64,000 nucleotides of DNA from Dehalobacterium sp040766325. GTDB lineage: Bacteria; Bacillota; Dehalobacteriia; Dehalobacteriales; Dehalobacteriaceae. A program made the translations under genes and the position numbers. The stretch is from the NCBI GenBank assembly GCA_040766325.1, contig JAXGQR010000005.1:62001-126000 (forward strand). The letters are read 5' to 3'. Of this stretch, positions 27,681-36,033 are shown piece after piece. Positions within the stretch are counted from its first letter, which is position 1, and every line of letters begins with the position of its first letter. The notes under the pieces were generated by a model that had not been told where the DNA came from, did no database searches, and saw only the letters and a program-made list of their open reading frames with translations.

Positions 27681-27822
27681 TATGTTTTTAATTATTTCCC
27701 TTTGATAAAAACTCCTTCTCTTTACAACACAGTAATACCCATTATCTGGATTGCGCCGTTTTTTATTTAGTGTATGTTAAATAGGTTGATGTCTTTCTGT
27801 TCAAAAAGCAAGAGGGATATGT

Positions 27823-29113
27823 ATGTCAAAACATATGACTTTATCAGAAAGAAAGAATATTGAAATTTTGTTGAAAGAAGGTAAATCATTCAAAGAAATT
27901 GGAAGAAACTTAGGCAAAGATTGTACTACGATTTCGAAGGAGGTTCGTTATCATTTAGTTGAACGGAAAAGCGGAGCTTGGGGGCAAGCCTACAATGCCT
28001 GTGCTCTCAGGTTTGGTTGTAAGAAATCTTTACTGTGCAACAACCAGGATTGTGGGAGAAAAAAGTGCAACTTTTGCAGTATCTGCAATAATTTTTGCGA
28101 TAGCTTCATTGAAGAAAAATGCAATAAATTTAACAAGCCACCATACGTGTGCAATGGCTGTGACAAACTGAAAAAATGTACGCTCCGTAAAAATTTTTAC
28201 GTTGCAAAGGATGCACAGGACGTACGAATATGTCCGGTCTGAGTCTCGTACAGGCATTGCAATAAACGAAGGTGAACTGAATCACCTAGATCAGTTAATA
28301 ACGCCTCTCATCAAAAAAGGTCAGTCCATACATCATATTTGTGCAAACAATGCTGATAGCATCATGCATAGTGAAAAGACGCTATATAACTACATTGATT
28401 CAGGATTAATTACCGCTTGTAATTTGGATTTACCAAGAAAAGTGAAATATCGTCCTCGCAAAAAGGCTGGGTTGATTCACAAAGTTGATCGGAAATGTCG
28501 AATCGGTCGTACATATAATGATTTTCATAACTATATGGAAGAGAACAATCAGCCTTTAGTTGTCCAAATGGATTCGGTAATAGGTCGTGTAGGTGGTAAA
28601 GTTTTACTTACGCTACATTTCGTTAAAGCTGAATTTATGCTCGCTTTCTTAAGGGATGCAAATAACTCCCAGTCAGTAATTGATATTTTTGATAGATTAA
28701 ATGAACTTCTAGGAATTGATTTGTTCAAAAAATTATTTCCTGTCCTGTTAGGTGATAATGGTAGTGAATTTTCAAATCCCCTTGTTATTGAATGCGACCG
28801 CACAACGGGAGAATTAAGGACAGCTGTGTTCTATTGTGATCCTTGCGCTTCATTCCAAAAGGGTTCAGCTGAAAAAAACCACGAAGAAATACGGAAAGTG
28901 CTTCCCCAGGGAACATCCTTTGATAACCTCACGCAAAAGGACATTAATCTAATGATGGATCATATTAATTCCTACAGTAGACCAAATTTGAATGATAAAA
29001 CTCCGTATGATACTTTTATGTTCTTATTTGGGGAAGAAACAATAAAAAAACTGGGCTCAACACTTATCCCACCTAAAGATATCTGTTTGAAGCCCAGTCT
29101 TCTAAAAATTTAA
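27823..29113 (+). pseudogene. IS30-family transposase, frameshifted
   Basis: The N-terminal part (139 codons) has the IS30-type HTH (LSERKNIEILLKEGKSFKEIGRNLGKDCTTISKEV) and a Cys-rich segment (CNNQDCGRKKCNFCSICNNFC). The second frame (from 28202) holds the DDE core: VVQMDSVIGRVGGKVLLTLHF (first Asp), PVLLGDNGSEFSNP (second Asp) and SFQKGSAEKNHEEIRKVLPQG (Glu). The two join near 28214: adding two bases restores KDAHRTYEYVRSESRTGI. All catalytic residues are present, so the two-base loss may be recent. Programmed frameshifting is not typical for this family. Confidence 0.9.
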
Positions 29114-29168
29114 AAAATAAAGAACAGAAAGGCATCACTTTAACTGAATTTTATATCAAGCAAAAGGG

Positions 29169-29384
29169 GTGGATTTTACCTTTACAAAAAAACGGTAGAA
29201 TCCACACCGTTATTTGCTGTACGCAAAATTCCAGTCAAAACAAGCTTTTTGTTCCTATATTTTACTAAAAATACTCTAAAAAAGCAAATTCTCCGCTTGA
29301 AAAATCCACCTCATCCGAAAAATTATTGAATTTTTCTGGAGGGGGTGGACTTTAATCTTACAAAGTGGATTTTACTTTTTCAAT
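29169..29384. repeat. Right-end subterminal repeats of the IS element
   Basis: Copies of the end motif lie at 29169-29187 (GTGGATTTTACCTTTACAA), 29345-29363 (GTGGACTTTAATCTTACAA) and 29365-29383 (GTGGATTTTACTTTTTCAA). Looser inverted versions occur near 29194-29208 and 29302-29316. Confidence 0.65.
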
Positions 29385-29411
29385 CAACCCTATATTGCCT
29401 GCTATTATCCT

Positions 29412-30750
29412 TTATTTATTATTTCCCAGATATCGGGAGGAATAACCCCCATGCGCCATAAAGCTTTCCCGGAAGTTGATATTTTTTCGACTCAATTCCA
29501 ACTTTGCCTGGGCACTATCCCGATCCTCAAACCGATGATGTTTCACACCGCTGTCGTCTGTGTAAGTAAACCAGGAAACACCTGAAGGCTGATCTTTTTG
29601 AATGGTAATTCCTTTTGAAGCAGCCAAATTACGGGCATCCTCAATAAAGATTGCTCTTCCCACACCGGTTTCCGGCCAATCTCGGCCATAAATCCCTAAT
29701 CCCAGTTGAAACTTTTCTTGGGGGATCTGAGGTAAAAGATAATTAATCACCCGTTCTACCCAATCGTTACCGGCTACAGGACCCGGTTCGCCCCCATTAT
29801 GATGTTGATCATAAGCCATGATCATAATGCGATCTGCAATTTGGGCCAGAGCCTGATAATCATAACCGTCATACCACCATTCCCGCTCCGAGGTACGGGC
29901 AGGTAATGACAAAGACAGAGTATAACGAGAGCCTAGTCTCTCTTTTAACTTGCTGATAAAACTGACATATTCCTTTTTGTGGCCGGGGTCAATGCCTTCC
30001 AGATCCATATTAACCCCATCAAATCCACGAGCCTCTATTATACCATAAATATCTTCAATGACAAGTTTTTGGCTGTCTTCATTTTCCATCAGGCCTTTTA
30101 ATAATGGTTTATCAAAGGCGGCAACCAGCATCTCTACTCCCATACCGCGACTTTTGGCAAGCTGCAGCCCCTGCTCAAAGAATACCCGCTCCTGCACCCG
30201 ATTTTCAGCGTTTAACTCATAGGAAAAATGAATGGTATCGTAATTTATCCCCGAAATGTTTCTAGATCCGTTAAGGGAACGATGGTCGTAATATCCGGTG
30301 ACCACGGTTCTCTATTTTCATTCATTGCAACACATTTACCTACGATTGCTGCTGTCCCACTCCACATAAGAATCAAGGTCTCCGCAATAAACCGTACCGG
30401 CAAAAAAGTTCTCCGTTGATGATAGAGGCCGGTCATCCAGGCATATTTAATACCGTTTACCGCTTAGCCATCTTTTGGTTGATAATTAAGGTAATTTTAT
30501 TTACCCCCTGATATACTGTCACTGTTTTGCTTTTGCTATCCCACAGCAGCTGAGCTCCCAGAGGCTCCAGAATTGCCCGCGCAGGTAAAATAACTCTTCC
30601 TTGAACTATCCGGGGTGGAACATCCGGGGTAATTTCCTGTCCGTTGACATAGAGATCAATCGGACCGGCGGCTAGTACGGAACCGGGTACAGACAAGGAA
30701 AAAAGTATTAATAGAACCATCATGATTTTTCTTTTCATTTTTGCACTCAT
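29412..30750 (-). pseudogene. Exported CuAO-domain/GH18 glycosidase-like protein, broken
   Basis: Three frames join into one secreted protein. It starts at 30750 after GGGAGAG with a signal peptide (MMVLLILFSLSVPGSVLA), followed by a copper-amine-oxidase N-terminal-type domain (LYVNGQEITPDVPPRIVQGRVILPARAILEPLGA, then QRRTFLPVRFIAETL in a second frame). From 30305 a GH18 domain reads VTGYYDHRSLN, with the catalytic motif FDGVNMDLEGI and IMIMAYDQHHNGG. Breaks lie near 30457 and 30365, and a stop follows VEWDSSNRR. Relatives are spore-cortex or cell-wall glycosidases. The GH18 part alone is 297 codons, but it lacks an export signal. Confidence 0.85.
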
Positions 30751-30781
30751 TTTCTCTCCCATTTTTCATCTAATTTCATGC

Positions 30782-30821
30782 CTTATTTCATCTTATTTCT
30801 ACTTATTTCTACTTATTTCTA
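30782..30821. repeat. Four 10-bp tandem repeats
   Basis: CTTATTTCAT followed by three copies of CTTATTTCTA, in the leader of the broken GH18 gene (which reads the other strand). Slippage-prone repeats like these vary in number between strains. Confidence 0.85.
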
Positions 30822-30988
30822 CAAAACCTCCTTAATTCCTTTATATTATCGATGGTAAAAAGGGGTAGGACAGAGTATCAGGATATCCCTTGGAAAATAA
30901 AGAAAGACCTCTGGTGAGTCTTATGCAAAATCTCTTAATATATAAGGAGCAAATATATTCAAGCACACTTACTGTAATGAAAAGCTGT

Positions 30989-31688
30989 TCAACCGCCCAG
31001 ATATGCCCTGCGAATCTCATCGCTCTCGGCCAGTTCCTGACCGGTTCCGGAAATTGAGATGGAACCGGTCTCCAGCACATAAGCTCGATCAGCGATGGAT
31101 AGGGCCATTTGGGCATTCTGCTCCACAAGAAGTACAGTGGTTCCGATCTTTTTTAATTCCAAAATAATGGAGAAAATTTGCTCTACCAATAGTGGTGCAA
31201 GACCCATGGAGGGCTCATCCAGCATCAGAAGCTTGGGCTTGCTCATCAGTGCCCGGCCAATGGCCAGCATCTGCTGCTCACCTCCGGAGAGTGTGCCCGG
31301 CAACTTGACGACGGCGTTCCAAAAGCCGCGGAAACAATTCGTAGATCTTTCCAATTCAGACCCGATTTCATCGGAGGGTCGGGTATATGCGCCCATATCC
31401 AGATTTTCCTGGACGGTCATCTGCAAGAAGATGCGCCGACCTTCCGGGACATGAGCCAGCCCTCGTTCCACGATCTTATGGGGCGCTGTAAGCGATATTC
31501 TCCTCCAAAAAGTGTATAGTACCGGTCTTGGGGCGAAGAAGTCCGGAAATGGTTTTCAAAACCGTGCTTTTTCCAGCACCGTTAGCTCCTATCAAGGTCA
31601 CTATCTCTCCTTCATTGACCTCTAAGGAAATACCCTTTATAGCATGTATCGCTCCGTAATAGACATTTATATCATTGACTTTCAACAT
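30989..31688 (-). pseudogene. livF: Branched-chain amino acid ABC ATPase LivF, frameshifted
   Basis: LivF is one of two ATPases of the Liv importer. The start at 31688 gives MLKVNDINVYYGAIHAIKGISLEV and Walker A GANGAGKST. The frame breaks near 31485 (after ENIAYS) and resumes with APHKIVERGLAHVPEGRRIF. A second pair of compensating shifts around 31310-31350 hides IYELFPRLLERRRQ. The signature TLSGGEQQMLAIGRALM, Walker B LLMLDEPSMGL and the His loop LVEQN are present. Three indels in one gene suggest loss of function. It is last in the liv operon. Confidence 0.92.
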
Positions 31689-31692
31689 GCAA

Positions 31693-32546
31693 TCAATCCT
31701 CCCTCTTCTTACCCAAATATGCTTCGATGACCTGAGGATTGTTCCTGATCGCGCTAGGAGTACCTTGGGCGATTATCTTCCCAAAATTAAGCACGCTTAT
31801 CTTTTCGCAGATACCCATAACCAGATTCATGTCGTGTTCTATGAGCATAATTGCGATCTGGAATGTATCGCGAATTTTCACGATATTCTCCATTAATTCG
31901 GCTGTTTCAGAAGGATTCATCCCTGCGGCGGGTTCATCCAAAAGCAACAGCACGGGTTTTGTCGCTAAAGCGCGGACTATCTCAAGCCTGCGTTGAGCAC
32001 CATAGGGCAAGGACCCCGCCTTTTTCCCGCCAAACCTCCATATCAAGACAACAGCTCCATCGCCCGTTCATGAGCCTGCTTTTCGCCCTTCCAGTAAGAG
32101 GGAAGACGGAGGATACCCTTCCACATACCATAATTGATATGATTATGCAGACCAAGCTTCACATTATCCTCAACGGATAGATTCGAGAATAGGCGTATAT
32201 TTTGAAAGGTCCGGGCGATCCCGGCTTTGTTAATTTTCTCAGTAGTCATGTTATTCGTGTCACGGCCATTAAGCAGGAAGGTGCCGCGGGAAGGCCGATA
32301 TACTTTTGTGAGCAGGTTAAACACCGTAGTCTTCCCTGCCCCATTGGGGCCAATGAGTCCGGCAATTTCAGTACGTCCGACGTCCATGTTGAAACCGGTA
32401 ACAGCCGTAAGTCCGCCAAAGTCGATACCCAGGTCGCGGGTTTCCAGTACCGGTATCATGTCCGCATCATCCTCAGGGACAATTTCTGTGGATAACACAG
32501 GATCCGTCTTTTTCTCAAGTTTTTTAGCTTTATCCATTTTCCGCAC
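31693..32546 (-). pseudogene. livG: Branched-chain amino acid ABC ATPase LivG, frameshifted
   Basis: The N-terminal frame has DFGGLTAVTGFNMDV, Walker A GPNGAGKTT and ARTFQNIRLF (the Q loop). The second frame has the signature LPYGAQRRLEIVRALA, Walker B LLLLDEPAAGMNP and the His loop LIEHDMNLVM, ending EAYLGKK. Two one-base insertions, near 32046 and near 32018, explain the break: removing them restores LLLDMEVWREKAGSLPYG. The start overlaps the livM stop. The gene has an unusual acidic N-terminal extension of about 30 residues before the ABC domain. Confidence 0.92.
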
Positions 32547-33606
32547 CCTTTTTTCCTTTACCTAAAATCGCGGGAAATAATTTATCCCTTAAGCTGCGCA
32601 AATAGCCTTGAACTACGTCGTTGTGAGTGGCAATCATCATCAGAATGAGAACGATTGCATACATTAGCATACGGTAGCTGTTAAACTGACGCAACATCTC
32701 GGGAAGTATGGTGAGTACGGTGGCGGCGATGATTGAACCCCGCATATTACCCAGACCTCCCAGGACCACAAAGACTAAAACAAGTATTGAGGTGTTGAAA
32801 CTGAACTTAGTGGCAATAATAGTAGAAAAATTCATGGCAAACAACGTCCCTGCTGCCCCCGCCAGAGCAGCGGAAATGACAAAGGCCATCATCTTGTACT
32901 TAGTAACTTGAATACCCACGCTTTCGGCGGCAATGCGGTTGTCACGCAATGCCATGATGGCTCGTCCCGAACGGCTGTCAATCAGATTTAATATGATAAA
33001 CAGCGTAATCAATATGAGGACAAATCCTGTAGTGAAAGATGCCAGTTTTGGTATCCCGGTAATTCCTAGGGGCCCATCGATAATGACTCTACCGCCTTCC
33101 CCAAGGTTCAGAGCGTTAGCGTCGGAAAGAAAACTAACGTGCAACCCCAGTTTATCAATCCCGACATAAAGACAGTTAATTAGATTTTTAATAATTTCCC
33201 CAAAAGCCAGAGTGACGATAGCCAAATAGTCACCCTTTAGACGTAGGACAGGGATCCCGATAAGCACTCCGGCCACTCCCGCGCAAAGAGCACCTATAAT
33301 CATGGATACAGTCAAGCGCAGAAGCGTGATGGGAATGATATTTTCCAAGGTGATACAAGCCACAATACCGGCAAAAGCACCAATGCTCATAAATCCGGCG
33401 TGGCCTAGAGATAACTCTCCTAGGATACCTACAGTCAAATTAAGTGAAAGCGCCATGACTATGTAGGCGCAAATTGGCACAAGTTGCCCTTGAAGAGAAG
33501 AACTGATATAGCCGCTTTTAATTAGTAATTGCACAATGATAAAAGACACGATTACCAGAGCGTAAGTATAGGCATTGGAACGTGTTGTTTTTTTCACCCT
33601 CAGCAT
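32530..33606 (-). CDS. livM: Branched-chain amino acid ABC permease LivM
   Basis: The 358-residue membrane protein starts at ATG 33606, after GAGGTGG, ten bases past livH. It has about ten hydrophobic segments and the LivM-type loops: LTVGILGELSLGHAGFMSIGAF and GRAIMALRDNRIAAESVGIQVTKYK, the latter contacting the ATPases, then VLGGLGNMRGSIIAA. A 43-codon upstream extension of the frame overlaps livH and has no ribosome site. The frame is intact. Confidence 0.95.
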   Translation of the reverse strand: MLRVKKTTRSNAYTYALVIVSFIIVQLLIKSGYISSSLQGQLVPICAYIVMALSLNLTVGILGELSLGHAGFMSIGAFAGIVACITLENIIPITLLRLTVSMIIGALCAGVAGVLIGIPVLRLKGDYLAIVTLAFGEIIKNLINCLYVGIDKLGLHVSFLSDANALNLGEGGRVIIDGPLGITGIPKLASFTTGFVLILITLFIILNLIDSRSGRAIMALRDNRIAAESVGIQVTKYKMMAFVISAALAGAAGTLFAMNFSTIIATKFSFNTSILVLVFVVLGGLGNMRGSIIAATVLTILPEMLRQFNSYRMLMYAIVLILMMIATHNDVVQGYLRSLRDKLFPAILGKGKKGAENG

Positions 33607-33616
33607 AGCATCCACC

Positions 33617-34498
33617 TCATACTTTCTCAGTGATCTGCTTACCCAAAAGACCGGTAGGCTTGACCAACAAAGTGATAATGAGGACAGAAAACACGATGGC
33701 ATCGGAAAGCTGAGTGGAGATATATCCCTTACCAAATATTTCTATAATGCCCAAGAGGATGCCGCCAATCATAGCGCCAGGTATGGAGCCGATTCCTCCG
33801 AATACGGCGGCAGTAAAAGCCTTGATGCCGGGCATAGTGCCCGTAGTTGGCATCAAAGTAGGATACGCAGAACAAAGAAGAACGCCGGCAACTGCAGCTA
33901 AGGCAGAGCCGATGGCAAAGGTGACGGAGATAGTAAAGTTAACGTCAATACCCATCAATTGGGCTGCACCCTTGTCCTCCGAACAGGCGCGCATAGCCTT
34001 TCCCATTTTGGTCTTACCGGTGAACCACGTCAGCGCAGCCATAATAATAAGACAAGCTGCTACAGTGACGATGGCTATGACAGAGATAGACATCTGGCCA
34101 TCAAAGAGTTTTATAGAAGCATTTCCTACCACAGAAGTAAACACCTTAGGGTTGGAAGACCAAAGCAACAAAGCGGAATTCTGCAGAAAATAGCTGACAC
34201 CTATAGCAGTAATTAGCACAGCCAGGGAGGTGGCTGCTCTAAGCGGTTTGTAGGCCAGGCGTTCTATGACCACCCCAAGGATTGTACATACTATCATAGC
34301 AAGAAGTACGCCAACCAATGGATGCATATCACCACGAGTGGTGGCGAAGAAAGTAACATAGGCACCAATCATGATAACATCGCCATGAGCAAAGTTCAGC
34401 ATTTTTGCTATGCCGTAAACCATAGTATATCCCAAAGCGATGATGGCATAGACACTGCCAAGACTGAGTCCGCTGATCAAAAATGAAAGAAAAGTCAT
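33617..34498 (-). CDS. livH: Branched-chain amino acid ABC permease LivH
   Basis: The 293-residue permease starts at ATG 34498, eight bases after AAAGGTG. Family marks are LSLGSVYAIIALGYTMVYGIAKMLNFAHGDVIMIGAY at the N-terminus, the ATPase-contact loop GKAMRACSEDKGAAQLMGIDV, and KAFTAAVFGGIGSIPGAMIGG. It is complete and lies between livJ and livM. It forms the membrane channel with LivM. Confidence 0.96.
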   Translation of the reverse strand: MTFLSFLISGLSLGSVYAIIALGYTMVYGIAKMLNFAHGDVIMIGAYVTFFATTRGDMHPLVGVLLAMIVCTILGVVIERLAYKPLRAATSLAVLITAIGVSYFLQNSALLLWSSNPKVFTSVVGNASIKLFDGQMSISVIAIVTVAACLIIMAALTWFTGKTKMGKAMRACSEDKGAAQLMGIDVNFTISVTFAIGSALAAVAGVLLCSAYPTLMPTTGTMPGIKAFTAAVFGGIGSIPGAMIGGILLGIIEIFGKGYISTQLSDAIVFSVLIITLLVKPTGLLGKQITEKV

Positions 34499-34609
34499 AA
34501 CACACACACCTTTGTTTTGTTTGATCGTGCCTGGAAAGGGTGCACATATAATATCTTCATAAATTTATAATATCTACATAAATTAAGAATTTGCTTTAAA
34601 AACAAGGAT

Positions 34610-34641
34610 AGAGGGCTGCCGATCTTGCTCGACAGCCCTCT
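34610..34641 (-). terminator. Attenuator-like hairpin between livJ and livH
   Basis: AGAGGGCTG and CAGCCCTCT form a 9-bp stem, followed on the minus strand by ATCCTTGTTTTT. Partial termination here would give more binding protein than permease, which is common for solute-binding-protein operons. Confidence 0.75.
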
Positions 34642-34669
34642 CAATACCATTTGAAAGGGCAGCAGTGTC

Positions 34670-35854
34670 TTAGTCCATACCAACGTAAGCACCGTTTTCT
34701 ATGACCATGCCCTTGGGGCTCTTAGATACTTCGCCGGTAGCAGCCCACGTCATGTTCTCGCCGGTAAGTCCGTCAAAAGAAATGGTGGGGAATACTTCAA
34801 CCAATTTCTCGTTGATATCGGCAGCGCTCATGTCAGGAGTAGCGCCAACCGTTTCAAAAGCTAACTTGTAAGCATACACGCAGTCATAACCGTCGGCAGC
34901 AAACTGATTGGGAGTCTCCTTGAAGAGCTCTTGGTATTTTTTAACAAAGTTGACGGTGCGCTCATCGGTAGCATCTGCATTAAAGGGGGTCAGCAGCATA
35001 ACGCCCTCGGCCAAGGATTTGTCAAAGTTCTCTAGAGTCAGGATGCCGTCCATGCCGTCCACACCAAAGAACTTGGGGGCATAATCCATAGACTTAGCCT
35101 GTTGGAAGATCAGAGAGGCCGGGGTGTAATACATAGGCAAGAATATTAAGTCAGCACCATTTTTCTTGGCATCGGCCAACTGAACGGAAAAGTCGGTCTG
35201 GCTGTCCTCAGTAAAGGTGGTTGTGGACACAACCTCAAGATTCAGTTCTTTAGCCTTGCTAGCGAAGGTGTTGTAGATTCCCTTGGAATATACATCGTCA
35301 TTCTTGTAAATAATCGCAATTTTGGTGCCTAATTCTTTATCAAAGATATACTGGGCCGAAGCTGATCCTTGATTGGGGTCAGCAAAGCACAATTGAAAAA
35401 CATTGTCCTTACCCTCGGTTACAGCAGGCGCAGAAGCTGAGGGAGTCAGGGCAAATATCCGGTCGTTAAAATTCTCAGTGCTGGTTGCCACAGCGGGAGT
35501 GCTGGTCACAGAACCGAGGGAAATCTGCATACCCCAGTCCTTTAGCTTATTGTAAGCATTAACGGCCTTCTCCGCGTCATGCTCATCGTCTTCATATCTT
35601 AGTTCAAATTGGATGCCGCCCAAGGCGTTAATCTCATCAACAGCGATCTGGGCGCCATTTTTAGCCGCGTTACCGTAGATGGCTGCACCGCCGGTCAGAG
35701 GGCCGGTACCACCAATCTTAAAAACAGCTGCAGCTGCATTATCTCCACCCTCTGCATTAGGATCTTCTGCAGGAGTGTCATTTGTACCGCCGCAACCGGC
35801 CAGAAGACCAAGGGTTAGGACAAGTACGAGAAAAATACTGGATAGTCTTTTCAT
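34670..35854 (-). CDS. livJ: Branched-chain amino acid-binding lipoprotein
   Basis: The 394-residue protein is the extracellular binding component of the Liv importer. It starts at 35854 after AGGAGA with a lipoprotein signal ending LLAGC (Cys 21). The Leu-binding-protein fold is marked by KIGGTGPLTGGAAIYGNAAKNGAQIAVDEINALGG and DVYSKGIYNTFASKAKEL. The frame is intact. It is first in the operon livJ-livH-livM-livG-livF. The ligand is probably Leu/Ile/Val, but relatives bind amides and other amino acids. Confidence 0.93.
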   Translation of the reverse strand: MKRLSSIFLVLVLTLGLLAGCGGTNDTPAEDPNAEGGDNAAAAVFKIGGTGPLTGGAAIYGNAAKNGAQIAVDEINALGGIQFELRYEDDEHDAEKAVNAYNKLKDWGMQISLGSVTSTPAVATSTENFNDRIFALTPSASAPAVTEGKDNVFQLCFADPNQGSASAQYIFDKELGTKIAIIYKNDDVYSKGIYNTFASKAKELNLEVVSTTTFTEDSQTDFSVQLADAKKNGADLIFLPMYYTPASLIFQQAKSMDYAPKFFGVDGMDGILTLENFDKSLAEGVMLLTPFNADATDERTVNFVKKYQELFKETPNQFAADGYDCVYAYKLAFETVGATPDMSAADINEKLVEVFPTISFDGLTGENMTWAATGEVSKSPKGMVIENGAYVGMD

Positions 35855-36033
35855 TTTTAATTCTCCTAACATATAATTTTTTATAATTTCTATGTACTAT
35901 TTGAGACTGGCTGCGCCTTACTACAGTCAGCAAATCAGCACTCAAATAATAACCTGAAATTAATTTTATCCTGCAGGGGTCTGTCTGTCAAGGCAAATTA
36001 ATTTTCTGTCAATTTAAAAAATCCTTTTCCTTC

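Larger units (their letters stand above)
27392..29390 (+). mobile_element. IS30-like insertion sequence, about 2.0 kb
   Basis: The element is bounded by the 12-bp direct repeat TATATTGCCTGC. Its outer ends are inverted repeats: ATTGTAAAAGTAAAATCCAC at about 27397-27416 and, read from the right end, ATTGAAAAAGTAAAATCCAC at about 29365-29384 (19 of 20 identical). Variants of the same word (GTGGAnTTTACCTTTnCAA) recur inside both ends at 27433, 27471, 29169 and 29345. Between the left end and the transposase lies about 330 bases of hairpin-rich noncoding DNA. A 12-bp duplication is longer than the two or three bases usual for IS30, so the boundary call should be checked against other copies. Confidence 0.75.

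Noticed and set aside
32018..32050. TGA in livG read as selenocysteine, given selC/selA/selB nearby
   Set aside because: The sequence after the TGA is not conserved in that frame; the ATPase resumes in another frame, so it is an indel.
33714..34193. 159-codon open frame antisense to livH
   Set aside because: Lies wholly within livH and has the composition of a reverse-strand shadow.
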